Positions 1 through 7,464 of a stretch of 8,146 nucleotides of DNA are shown here, in pieces. The notes below the pieces were generated by a model that saw nothing but the letters and a program-made list of their open reading frames with translations, had not been told where the DNA came from and ran no database searches. The stretch lies in NCBI GenBank assembly GCA_021154065.1, contig JAJKJG010000181.1, positions 1 to 8,146 on the forward strand, written 5' to 3'. Position 1 is the first letter of the stretch. Each line of letters begins with the position of its first letter. The stretch is from Methylobacterium sp. Its GTDB lineage: Bacteria; Pseudomonadota; Alphaproteobacteria; Rhizobiales; Beijerinckiaceae. The translations under genes were made by a program, and so were the position numbers.

Positions 1-597
<597 letters not shown>

Positions 598-660
598 TGT
601 CTGTCTCCAACGCGAGGACCAACCCTGCGGTTCGCCGACTCGCTCATACTCCAAGCTACG

Positions 661-691
661 GGCGCCGGCCTAAGAAAGGGTAGCCGGCGCC
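661..691 (-). repeat. 9-bp perfect inverted repeat in the clpX leader
   Basis: GGCGCCGGC (661-669) and GCCGGCGCC (683-691) are perfectly complementary and flank a 13-nt loop, giving a very stable stem in RNA. On the clpX-sense strand the stem is not followed by a U-tract, so it does not look like a classical intrinsic terminator. It ends about 63 nt upstream of the clpX start codon, a position suited to a 5'-UTR structure. The same 9-mer GGCGCCGGC also occurs at 810-818, just past clpP. Confidence 0.6.
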
Positions 692-812
692 AAAACCCCG
701 GGAACGCACGAGACCTCAAGGGCCCGGAATCCCGATGCAAACACGCGCTCACGCGGGGATCAATAGCACCCCTGATGCGCAAAAGACGCAGTTTGTATGC
801 CAAATTCAAGGC

Positions 813-832
813 GCCGGCGGCGGGCGGCCGGC
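813..832 (-). terminator. Weak hairpin directly after the clpP stop (possible terminator or mRNA 3' end)
   Basis: GCCGGC at 827-832 and at 813-818 (each self-complementary) can form a 6-bp GC stem with an 8-nt loop, starting at the base after the clpP TAA. On the minus strand it is followed by GCCTTGAATTT, which is only weakly U-rich. It could terminate part of the clpP transcript or protect its 3' end. The evidence is the inverted repeat alone. Confidence 0.25.
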
Positions 833-1456
833 TTATTGCCCGGGCTCCGGCCGCTTGAGCAGCACCTCATCGACGATGCCGAACTCCTTCGCGGCTTCGG
901 CGGTCATGAAGTTGTCGCGCTCGAGCGCGAGCTCGACCGCGGCGAGATCCCGGCCGGTATGCTTCACATAGATCTCGTTGAGGCGCCTCTTGAGCGCCTC
1001 GATCTCGCGGGCGTGGATCAGGATGTCGGTCGCCTGGCCTTGGAAGCCGCCGGAGGGCTGGTGGACCATGATGCGGGCGTTCGAGAGCGCGAAGCGGTGC
1101 CCCTTCTCGCCTGCCGAGAGCAGGAGCGAGCCCATCGAGGCCGCCTGCCCGACGCAAAGCGTCGCCACCGGGCAGCGGATGAACTGCATGGTGTCGTAGA
1201 CCGACAGCCCCGAGGTCACGACCCCGCCCGGCGAGTTGATGTAGAACGAGACCTCCTTCTTCGGGTTCTCGGCCTCGAGGAAGAGCAGCTGCGCGACGAT
1301 GAGCGAGGCCGAGTAGTCCTCGACCGGCCCGGTGAGGAAGATGATGCGCTCGCGCAGGAGCCGCGAATAGATGTCGAACGCCCGCTCGCCGCGGTTCGAC
1401 TGCTCGACCACCATCGGCACGAGGGTGTTGTTGTAGACCTCGATCGGATCTCTCAT
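833..1456 (-). CDS. clpP: ClpP, ATP-dependent Clp protease proteolytic subunit
   Basis: ClpP is the serine peptidase that forms a double heptameric barrel and degrades proteins delivered by ClpX or ClpA in the cytoplasm. The 207-residue product has family-typical length. The catalytic triad is visible: Ser107 in GQAASMGS, His132 in MVHQPSGG and Asp181 in ERDNFMT. The oxyanion and substrate-strand segment NSPGG lies at 74-78. The start ATG at 1456 is preceded on its strand by purine-rich sequence including GGAG and AGGA. It lies 48 bp downstream of tig, so the two are probably co-transcribed, and upstream of clpX, the classic tig-clpP-clpX order. The N-terminus ([20 protein letters not shown]) retains the LVPMVVEQ segment at which the short propeptide is processed in other ClpPs. 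Nothing is missing or broken. Confidence 0.98.
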   Translation of the reverse strand: MRDPIEVYNNTLVPMVVEQSNRGERAFDIYSRLLRERIIFLTGPVEDYSASLIVAQLLFLEAENPKKEVSFYINSPGGVVTSGLSVYDTMQFIRCPVATLCVGQAASMGSLLLSAGEKGHRFALSNARIMVHQPSGGFQGQATDILIHAREIEALKRRLNEIYVKHTGRDLAAVELALERDNFMTAEAAKEFGIVDEVLLKRPEPGQ

Positions 1457-1504
1457 CGTCCTGTCGGCTCCTGGGGCCCGGGCGTACCGCCTACGCGGCG
1501 GGCG

Positions 1505-2902
1505 CTACCCCTTCTTGGATGATTTCGGCGCCGGCGCGGCATCGGGCGTCTTCGCCTCGTCCTCGTCGTCGCTGAAGAGCTTCTCCTTGGAGACCGGCTC
1601 GTCGACCACCTTCACCTGCGCAAGCACGTGATCGACGACCTTCTCCTCGAAGAGCGGCGCCCGGATTTCGGCGAGCGCCTGCGGATTCTTTTTGTAGTAG
1701 TCCCAGACTTGGCGTTCCTGGCCCGGGTATTGGCGGACCCGCTCGACGAGGGCCTGATTCACCTCGTCGTCGGTGACCTTGATATCGGCCTTGTCGCCGG
1801 CCTGCGCAAGGACGAGCCCGAGCCGCACCCGGCGCTCGGCGATGCGGCGGTACTCGGTGCGCGCCTCGTCCTCGGTCGTGTTCTCGTCGGCGAAGGTCTT
1901 GTTGGCGTTCTTGAGATCCGCCTCGACCTGCGACCACACCGCCGCGAACTCCTGCTCGACGAGCGTCTGCGGCAGCTCGAAGGTGTATTTCGCGTCGAGC
2001 GCGTCGAGGAGCTCCTTCTTGAGCTTGCGCCGCGAATGGGTGTCGTAGTCGCGCTTGATCGCGGCGCGAGCTGCGTCCTTGAGCTTGTCGAGCGACTCCA
2101 TGCCGAAGCCCTTGGCGAGCTCGTCGTCGATCTTGACCTCGCCCGGCGCCTGGACCTCCTTCACGGCGACGTCGAACTCGGCGTCCTTGCCGGCGAGGTG
2201 CGCGGCGCCGTAGTTCGGCGGGAAGGCGACCTTCACCTGCCGGCTCTCGCCGGCCTTGGCGCCGAGGAGCTGCTCCTCGAAACCCGGGATGAAGGAGTTC
2301 GACCCGAGTTCGACCCGGATGTCCTGAGCGGTGCCGCCCTGGAACTCCTCGCCCTCGATGCGGCCGGTGAAGTCGACGATAATCCGATCGCCGGTCTCCG
2401 CCCCGGCCTCGGCGGGCTTTGCCGCGAACGGCCGGTTCTGCGCCGCCATGCGCTCGAGCGCCTCCTGCAGGTCGGCGTCCGCGACTTCAGCGACCGGCCG
2501 CCTGACGCTGACATCGGAGAGGTCGGCGAGCTCGAAGCTCGGCAGCACCTCGAGCGCGATCTTGAAGGCGAGGTCGGCTTTCGCGGCGAGCGCCTGCTCG
2601 ACCTCGTCCTTGTTCTCGGGGAAGCGGACCTGCGGCTCGAGCGCAAGCCTGAGGCCGTTCTCGTCGACGATCTTGCGGTTCGCCTCGTTGACGGCGTTCT
2701 GAACCACGTCCGCCATCACCGACTTGCCGTAGACCTTGCGCAGATGCGCGACCGGCACCTTGCCGGGCCTGAAGCCGTTGAGGCGCACCTTGTCCTTCAA
2801 GGTCGCGAGCTCGCTCGTGAGCCGCTCCTCGAGCTCGGCTGCCGGCAGCACGACCTGGAACTCGCGCTTGAGCCCCTGGGACAGTGTTTCGGTGACCTGC
2901 AT
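1505..2902 (-). CDS. tig: Trigger factor, ribosome-associated chaperone and peptidyl-prolyl isomerase
   Basis: Trigger factor binds near the ribosomal exit tunnel and shields nascent chains; it also has FKBP-type prolyl isomerase activity. The 465-residue product begins [20 protein letters not shown]. The ribosome-docking signature GFRPGKVP is at 43-50 in the N-terminal domain. An FKBP-like PPIase domain spans about 170-258 ([12 protein letters not shown]... [11 protein letters not shown]). The rest is the helical C-terminal substrate-cradling domain, ending in an acidic then lysine-rich tail (SDDEDE... SSKKG). I chose the ATG at 2902 because the protein family begins here. The open frame continues further upstream, but only through the intergenic region and into the tRNA gene, which cannot be coding. 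It sits 48 bp upstream of clpP and is followed in the same direction by clpX. Confidence 0.97.
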   Translation of the reverse strand: MQVTETLSQGLKREFQVVLPAAELEERLTSELATLKDKVRLNGFRPGKVPVAHLRKVYGKSVMADVVQNAVNEANRKIVDENGLRLALEPQVRFPENKDEVEQALAAKADLAFKIALEVLPSFELADLSDVSVRRPVAEVADADLQEALERMAAQNRPFAAKPAEAGAETGDRIIVDFTGRIEGEEFQGGTAQDIRVELGSNSFIPGFEEQLLGAKAGESRQVKVAFPPNYGAAHLAGKDAEFDVAVKEVQAPGEVKIDDELAKGFGMESLDKLKDAARAAIKRDYDTHSRRKLKKELLDALDAKYTFELPQTLVEQEFAAVWSQVEADLKNANKTFADENTTEDEARTEYRRIAERRVRLGLVLAQAGDKADIKVTDDEVNQALVERVRQYPGQERQVWDYYKKNPQALAEIRAPLFEEKVVDHVLAQVKVVDEPVSKEKLFSDDEDEAKTPDAAPAPKSSKKG

Positions 2903-2994
2903 CGTCTGATCCGCCTTTGCTCTTTTTCGCCGGAGCCCACGTCCCGGCCAGCGACCATCGAAGTCGCGTCCGAGACCTAAGCGGAGCCGACCGG

Positions 2995-3014
2995 AAAACC
3001 AACCCGCCGGCGGG
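2995..3014 (-). terminator. Probable intrinsic terminator after tRNA-Leu
   Basis: The 12-nt palindrome CCCGCCGGCGGG (3003-3014) begins three bases past the encoded CCA end of the tRNA. On the minus strand it is followed by TTGGTTTT, giving a short GC hairpin plus an interrupted U-tract. This fits a small terminator that separates the tRNA from tig, possibly with read-through. The stem is short, so confidence is moderate. Confidence 0.45.
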
Positions 3015-3016
3015 AT

Positions 3017-3101
<85 letters not shown>

Positions 3102-3140
3102 TTAAGGGCGCCGCGCGCCCGCCTCCGGGAGGTCGCGCTC

Positions 3141-3170
3141 TATATCAATGCGCCGACAGGCGTGCACCAA
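3141..3170 (-). promoter_or_regulatory. Candidate promoter for tRNA-Leu
   Basis: On the minus strand a -35-like TTGGTG (3165-3170) and a -10-like GATATA (3141-3146) are separated by 18 nt. Transcription would begin near 3134, giving a leader of about 33 nt before the tRNA 5' end at 3101. That leader contains the hairpin GGGCGC-CGC-GCGCCC (3106-3120). The match to the sigma-70 consensus is partial, so this is a position-supported guess. Confidence 0.35.
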
Positions 3171-3240
3171 AAAAGTTAGTCCCGAGTGCCGCCTGCGGCG
3201 AATGCGCCCGAACCGCGTTGCGATCCCCGAATCAGCTTTA

Positions 3241-3278
3241 TGTTGCATATGCGAACAAAAACTTGTGCAGCGCAGCAA
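3241..3278. promoter_or_regulatory. Two TGC-rich imperfect palindromes, candidate PhaR-type operator
   Basis: Ahead of the PHB-depolymerase-like gene lie TGTTGCATATGCGAACA (3241-3257, containing the perfect palindrome GCATATGC) and TTGTGCAGCGCAGCAA (3263-3278). Both are rich in TGC/GCA half-sites and sit in an AT-richer stretch 57-94 bp before the start codon. PhaR, the alphaproteobacterial PHB-responsive repressor, is known to bind TGC-rich sites in front of phasin and phaR genes. The link here is an inference from sequence resemblance and from the function of the downstream gene. Confidence 0.3.
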
Positions 3279-3334
3279 CCATTCTCGGTCTGGCCGGTTT
3301 GGACCCAGACGAAAAAAACCAACGGGGGTCCATC

Positions 3335-4534
3335 ATGGCAAGACTCGGACGCACGATCGCCGACCTTTCGCGCTATCGGCGCGCTTTCGATTCGGCGCTC
3401 GGCCGTGCCAAGCCGCAAGCCGCGGCGGAGACGACCAGGCTGCGGGAGGTCGCGGCCTTCGGCGCCAATCCCGGCAACCTGCGCATGCTCGAATACGTCC
3501 CGGCGACGCTTACCGAAAGGCCGGCCCTCCTCGTCGTGCTGCACGGCTGCACGCAGACCGCCGCCGGCTACGACCATGGCGCGGGCTGGACGGAGCTCGC
3601 CGACCGGCACGGCTTAGCGCTGCTGTTCCCCGAGCAGAAGCCCGACAACAATCCGCAGCGCTGCTTCAGCTGGTTCGAGCCCGCCGATGTGCGGCGCGAC
3701 GGCGGCGAGGCGGCCTCGATCCGCCAGATGATCGCGCGGATGGTGGCGGCCCACGGCGTCGATCACCGGCGCATCTTCATCACCGGACTCTCGGCCGGCG
3801 GCGCGATGGCGTCGGCGATGCTTGCGACCTACCCCGAGGTGTTCGCGGGCGGCGCCATCATCGCCGGGCTGCCCTACGGCACGGCCTCGAACGTGAAGCA
3901 GGCGTTCGAGAGCATGTTCAAGGGCCGCAGCGCGCCGGCGCGCCGATGGGGCGACCTCGTCCGGGCGGCGTCCCCGCATCGCGGCCCCTGGCCGAAGATC
4001 TCGATCTGGCACGGCAGCGCCGACGCGACCGTCATACCGATGAACCGCGACGAGATCATCAAGCAATGGACCGACGTGCACGGCCTCCCAGCGACGCCGA
4101 ACGAGCGCACGACCGGGCGCGGCTTCGAGCGCGCCGTATGGCGCGACCGCGACGGGCGCGAGGTCATCGAGGCGGTGACGATCCCCGGCATGGCGCACGG
4201 CACGCCGCTCGCGACCGGACCGGGTGACGGGTGCTGCGGCAACGCCGGACCGTTCCTGCTCGAGGTCGGCGTCTCCTCGAGCCACCACATCGCGCAGTTC
4301 TTCGGCCTCGCCGGCGCCGGCGCTGCCTCGCGGGACAAGGCCGAGCACCACGTCGCCGCCGCACCGGCCGAGCCGGCCGGCGCGTTCACCCCGTCGCGCG
4401 AGGACATCCTCCTGCCGGGCGAGCCCGAGCCGAAGCCCGACGCGGAGGAGGCGGACGCTCGCCCGCGTCTTGCCATCGACGTGCAGGCCGTCATCGCGAA
4501 GGCGCTCCGCGCCGCCGGGCTGATGCGCCCCTGA
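3335..4534 (+). CDS. PHB depolymerase-family esterase (alpha/beta hydrolase, cytoplasmic)
   Basis: This is a 399-residue alpha/beta-hydrolase of the esterase-PHB type (Esterase_PHB / LpqC-like). Family members cleave polyhydroxyalkanoate or other esters such as feruloyl or acetyl esters; the substrate here is not proven. The oxyanion motif LHGCTQT starts at 69 (His70-Gly71-Cys72). The nucleophile is Ser153 in GLSAG, and the likely remaining triad members are Asp230 (HGSADATV) and His288 (GMAHGTP). SHHIAQFFGL closes the hydrolase domain near residue 325. A Pro/Ala/Glu-rich linker follows (about 330-375), then a short helical tail ending ALRAAGLMRP. There is no signal peptide or membrane segment, so it should act in the cytoplasm. 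The ATG at 3335 was chosen because the usual family N-terminus (MARLGRTIADLSRYRR) begins there; GGGGG (3324-3328) may serve as a weak ribosome binding site. An in-frame TTG at 3218 would overlap the putative operator and is unlikely. The gene is not in an operon and ends 6 bp from a convergent neighbour. Confidence 0.88.
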   Translation: MARLGRTIADLSRYRRAFDSALGRAKPQAAAETTRLREVAAFGANPGNLRMLEYVPATLTERPALLVVLHGCTQTAAGYDHGAGWTELADRHGLALLFPEQKPDNNPQRCFSWFEPADVRRDGGEAASIRQMIARMVAAHGVDHRRIFITGLSAGGAMASAMLATYPEVFAGGAIIAGLPYGTASNVKQAFESMFKGRSAPARRWGDLVRAASPHRGPWPKISIWHGSADATVIPMNRDEIIKQWTDVHGLPATPNERTTGRGFERAVWRDRDGREVIEAVTIPGMAHGTPLATGPGDGCCGNAGPFLLEVGVSSSHHIAQFFGLAGAGAASRDKAEHHVAAAPAEPAGAFTPSREDILLPGEPEPKPDAEEADARPRLAIDVQAVIAKALRAAGLMRP

Positions 4535-4540
4535 GCGGAG

Positions 4541-5905
4541 TTACGACGCGTTCGGCCGGGCGAACGCCGCCTCCATCTCGCGGCGGGTGCGTACCGCGAG
4601 GTCGCCGTCGTCGATCTCGACGTCGCGCCAGCGCAGGCGCTGGCCCTCGGCGATATCGGCTTTCAGCTTGACGCCGTGGGCGAGGCCGAGCGGCAGGTGA
4701 CCCTCGTCGAGCGAGACATCGGCCGGGGTCTGCTTGCCCCAGACGCAGAAGCCGCCTTCGCCATCGAGCATCTCGCCGGCCTTGAGCGCGCGCTTTGCCG
4801 TCGCGACGACGTCCGAGTTGAAGCAGACGGCTGCGCCGGTCGCCTCCTTGCGCAGCGCCGCCGAGGCGACGGAGAGCCCGAGCTCGAGGCCGATCATGTG
4901 GATCGGGCGGTACAGCGCGGCGTAGCGGCCGCTCTTGTCGGGCAGCATCGAGTATTCGGCAAAGCAGCGCCGCGAGTAGTCGTTGTCCTCCGCCGCCTCG
5001 AAGACGACGTAGGTTCCCATGACGAGGTTGTGCGGCACGTCCGAGCCGTCGCGGTAGAGCGACGACGTCACCTCGGTGACGCCGGTCTTCTCGAGCACGC
5101 CGCCCTCAGCTTTCGGCTTGCAGATCTCGGCGATCTCGAAGCGGCTCGCCGGCGGGAAGGACAGGCCCTCGCTCTGCGCCTGCAAGCCGGTGGCGTTGCA
5201 GATCGCCGTCATCTCGATGCCGGACTTCGTGCCGTCGACGAAGGAGTTGAACATCTTCGGGTTGATCGAGGCGCGGTCCTCGTCGCGGAACTTCATGTAG
5301 CGGTCGAGGATGTCCCACACCGTGTCCGGCGTCGATTGGTGGTAGGTCGGGTGGTAGCGCGTGCCCTTGCCGGCGGCGACGATGGTGAAGCCGCAGGCGC
5401 GGGCCCAGTCGACATGCTCGCAGACGAGCGCCGGCTGGTCGCCCCAGGCGAGCGAGTAGACGACGCCGGCTTCCTTGGCGCGGCGCGCCAGCAGCGGCCC
5501 GGCGAGCGCGTCGGCCTCGACATTGACCATGATGATGTGCTTGCCGTTGTCGATCGCCCGCGTGCAGAGGCGGATGCCGGTCTTCGGATCGCCGGTCGCC
5601 TCGACGATGACCTCGATCCGCGGATCGGCGATCATCGCCTCGGCGTCGTCGGTCAGGAAGGTCTTGCCCGATCGCGCGGCGTCGTCGAGCGAGGCCGCGC
5701 CGTACTGCCCCTCCGGCCACGACGCCGACTTCAGCTGCGAGCGGGCGCGCGCGACGTTGAGGTCGGCGACGGCGACGACGTGCATGCCGGCGGTGGTGCG
5801 CGCCTGGGCGAGGAACATCGTGCCGAACTTGCCGGCGCCGACGACGCCGACGGTCACCGGCCGCCCCTGCGCCTGCCGCTCGAGCAGCATCTTGTGAAGG
5901 TTCAA
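4541..5905 (-). CDS. NAD(P)-dependent dehydrogenase, homoserine-dehydrogenase-like with C-terminal SAF domain (COG4091/DRL type)
   Basis: The 454-residue product has an N-terminal Rossmann fold with the dinucleotide-binding motif GVVGAGKFG (20-28, GxGxxG). A central catalytic region resembles homoserine dehydrogenase-like oxidoreductases, with conserved-looking segments EATGDPKTG, NVEADAL and GDQPALVCE. The C-terminal part from about 375 (LKAGEMLDGEGG... LPLGLAHGVKLK) is SAF-like. This architecture matches COG4091, which includes the Brucella DXR-like enzyme DRL that converts 1-deoxyxylulose 5-phosphate to MEP. Most members have unknown substrates, so the reaction here is open. It lacks the ACT domain of many true homoserine dehydrogenases. 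The start is TTG at 5905: AAAGGA (5914-5919 on the opposite strand) lies 8 nt away and the MNLHKMLLER N-terminus looks family-like, while the ATG at 5890 has no ribosome binding site. It is divergent from the amidohydrolase (124 bp) and convergent with the esterase (6 bp). Confidence 0.85.
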   Translation of the reverse strand: MNLHKMLLERQAQGRPVTVGVVGAGKFGTMFLAQARTTAGMHVVAVADLNVARARSQLKSASWPEGQYGAASLDDAARSGKTFLTDDAEAMIADPRIEVIVEATGDPKTGIRLCTRAIDNGKHIIMVNVEADALAGPLLARRAKEAGVVYSLAWGDQPALVCEHVDWARACGFTIVAAGKGTRYHPTYHQSTPDTVWDILDRYMKFRDEDRASINPKMFNSFVDGTKSGIEMTAICNATGLQAQSEGLSFPPASRFEIAEICKPKAEGGVLEKTGVTEVTSSLYRDGSDVPHNLVMGTYVVFEAAEDNDYSRRCFAEYSMLPDKSGRYAALYRPIHMIGLELGLSVASAALRKEATGAAVCFNSDVVATAKRALKAGEMLDGEGGFCVWGKQTPADVSLDEGHLPLGLAHGVKLKADIAEGQRLRWRDVEIDDGDLAVRTRREMEAAFARPNAS

Positions 5906-6029
5906 GGTCGCGGTCCTTTCGAATTCCGGGCGGATCGGATCACAGGCGCCTCAGGCGCACAAGCCGGGCATTGACCGCGCGGCGGCAGCGGACGCACGAT
6001 GCGCCAAAGCCAAGCTCGGGAGGCACGCC
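5906..6029. promoter_or_regulatory. Divergent promoter region between the dehydrogenase and the amidohydrolase
   Basis: These 124 bp must carry the promoters of both divergent genes. They contain a perfect inverted repeat GCGCC-TCA-GGCGC (5946-5958), which overlaps a direct repeat of CAGGCGC (5943-5949 and 5952-5958), a plausible regulator site. On the plus strand TTGACC (5971-5976) is a good -35-like hexamer, but the only -10 candidate at suitable spacing (CACGAT, 5995-6000) is poor. The amidohydrolase ribosome binding site GGGAGG is at 6018-6023. Confidence 0.4.
5914..5919 (-). promoter_or_regulatory. Ribosome binding site supporting the TTG start of the SAF-domain dehydrogenase
   Basis: Minus-strand AAAGGA lies 8 nt before TTG at 5905. 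The alternative ATG at 5890 is preceded by CCTTCACAAG, which has no Shine-Dalgarno match, so this site decides the start. Confidence 0.6.
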
Positions 6030-7319
6030 ATGGCCGGCACATCACGTCGCGACTTCCTCGCCGGAACGGCATCCTTCGGGCTCGCCGCCGCCGCGGGCGG
6101 CCTCGTCCGAGCCCAAGGCGCGATGGGGCCGAGCGACAAGTTCGACCTCGTCATCAAGGGCGGCGACGTGCTCGATCCGAGCCAGTCGCTGCGCGGCGCG
6201 CGCGACATCGGCATCCGCTACGGCCGCATCGAGGCGCTCGAGGCGGCGATCCCGGCCGAGCGGGCGCTGCGCGTCCTCGACGCCGCCGGCAAGCTCGTCA
6301 CCCCGGGGCTCGTCGACCTGCACTCGCACGGCTTCCCCTACGGCTCGGCGATCGGCATCCCGGCCGACGAGCTCGTCGCGCATCAATGCACCACGACCTG
6401 CGTCTCGGCCGGCGACGCCGGCGCCAACAACTTCGCCGCCTTCCGGCGCCACATCGCGGCGCAGACCCGCACCCGCCTCTACGCCTTCGTGCACATCGCC
6501 AACACCGGCCTGACGCCGTTCCCGGTCGCCGAGCTCTACAACATCGACTTCGCCCAGGTGGATGCCTGCGCCAAGGCCGTCGCCGAGAACGCCGACATGG
6601 CGATCGGCGTGAAGGTCCGGATGTCCGAGAACGTCATCGCGAAGCACGGCACCGAGCCGCTCAAGCGCGCCATCATGGCCTGCGAGAAGGCCGGCACCGG
6701 CGCCAGGATCATGTGCCACATCGGCGGCGTCGAGACGCGCGAGCTGATGTCGCAGATCCTCGACCTGCTGCGGCCGGGCGACGTCCTGACCCACGCCTAT
6801 TCCGGGGCGCCGAACATCGCCGGCCAGTTCACGAACATCGTGCAGGACGGGCGACTCCTGCCGGCGGCGCTCGCCGCAAAGCAGCGCGGCGTCGTCTTCG
6901 ACGTCGGCCACGGCGGCGGCAGCTTCGACTACACCGTCTGCGAGGCGGCGATGCAGCAGGGCTGCCCGCCCGACACGATCTCGTCCGACATCCACGTCTT
7001 CTCCGGCAACACGCCGGGCATGCCGTATCTGACCTGGGTGATGAGCAAGTTCATGGGCCTCGGCTTCACGCTCGAGCAGGTGGTCGCGATGGCGACGTCG
7101 GCGCCCGCGAAGATCATCGACCGGCAGCCGAAGCTCGGCACGCTCCAGGTCGGGGCGCCCGCCGACGTCTCGATCATGGAGCTCGTCCAGGGGCCGGTCA
7201 GTTTCGTCGACACGCGCAACAACACCCGCACCGGCCAGGCGCATCTCCGGCCGGTGCAGACGGTGACTGGCGGCGTGCCGTTCGGGCGGCCCTACAATTC
7301 GCCCTTCGCCGTGCGCTGA
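6030..7319 (+). CDS. Tat-exported amidohydrolase/deacetylase-family metallohydrolase (COG3964, Atu3266-like)
   Basis: This 429-residue protein is a TIM-barrel metal-dependent hydrolase of the amidohydrolase superfamily. It starts with a Tat signal: SRRDFL at 5-10 (twin Arg6-Arg7), a hydrophobic Ala/Gly stretch to about 25, and a plausible cleavage site VRA-QG after Ala28, so it is predicted to be exported folded to the periplasm. The binuclear metal site is complete: His98 and His100 (DLHSHGF), Lys195 (GVKVRMS, the likely carboxylated lysine), His230 (CHIGG), His255 (THAYSG) and Asp320 (SSDIH). Known relatives of the Atu3266 group hydrolyse acetylated alpha-hydroxy acids, while others are named deacetylases or dihydroorotase-like; the substrate here is unknown. 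ATG at 6030 follows GGGAGG by 6 nt. The predicted export is notable because the mature part has seven cysteines and the enzyme type is usually cytoplasmic. It is divergent from the SAF-domain dehydrogenase. Confidence 0.9.
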   Translation: MAGTSRRDFLAGTASFGLAAAAGGLVRAQGAMGPSDKFDLVIKGGDVLDPSQSLRGARDIGIRYGRIEALEAAIPAERALRVLDAAGKLVTPGLVDLHSHGFPYGSAIGIPADELVAHQCTTTCVSAGDAGANNFAAFRRHIAAQTRTRLYAFVHIANTGLTPFPVAELYNIDFAQVDACAKAVAENADMAIGVKVRMSENVIAKHGTEPLKRAIMACEKAGTGARIMCHIGGVETRELMSQILDLLRPGDVLTHAYSGAPNIAGQFTNIVQDGRLLPAALAAKQRGVVFDVGHGGGSFDYTVCEAAMQQGCPPDTISSDIHVFSGNTPGMPYLTWVMSKFMGLGFTLEQVVAMATSAPAKIIDRQPKLGTLQVGAPADVSIMELVQGPVSFVDTRNNTRTGQAHLRPVQTVTGGVPFGRPYNSPFAVR

Positions 7320-7464
7320 TCCTCGGCGAACGCCCCTCCCAGCCGACTCGGGCGGAACCCGGGCGGCGGGCGTGTGGCCCAGACGCCCCTCTCAGGGAGC
7401 TGAGCACGGATCTCCCTTGCGGGCACGGTCCCCGCGACCATCTTCTATCCGGACCAGGGGCGTC
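7320..7464 (+). other. Intergenic region with small inverted repeats, no clear promoter
   Basis: Two overlapping, mutually exclusive stems can form: CTCAG-GGAG-CTGAG (7391-7404) and AGGGAG-N12-CTCCCT (7394-7417). Neither is followed by a T-tract, so neither is a convincing terminator for the amidohydrolase gene. No recognisable promoter was found. Confidence 0.35.

Larger units (their letters stand above)
598..832 (-). other. clpP-clpX intergenic spacer / putative clpX leader
   Basis: This 235-bp spacer holds no convincing coding sequence. On the minus strand, directly after the clpP stop codon, a GCCGGC-N8-GCCGGC hairpin can form (813-832). It is followed by a short AT-richer stretch (781-809) and then, nearer clpX, by a perfect 9-bp inverted repeat (661-691). 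The spacer is more AT-rich around 770-810 than the flanking genes, as expected for a promoter area. I infer that clpX has its own promoter or a structured 5' leader, but no unambiguous -35/-10 pair can be named. Confidence 0.5.

Noticed and set aside
1628..2980. 450-codon open frame on the plus strand opposite tig
   Set aside because: Antisense shadow of a high-GC gene; Arg/Leu/Asp-rich composition with no recognisable domain, while trigger factor on the other strand is unmistakable.
4676..5974. 432-codon open frame on the plus strand opposite the SAF-domain dehydrogenase
   Set aside because: Antisense shadow with biased composition; the minus-strand protein has a clear Rossmann motif, an SAF-like domain and a ribosome binding site.
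6042..7244. 400-codon open frame on the minus strand opposite the amidohydrolase
   Set aside because: Antisense shadow caused by GC-rich third positions; the plus-strand frame has a Tat signal and all metal ligands.
7391..7436. Stem-loops after the amidohydrolase gene as an intrinsic terminator
   Set aside because: The stems are 5-6 bp and none is followed by a T-tract on the plus strand.
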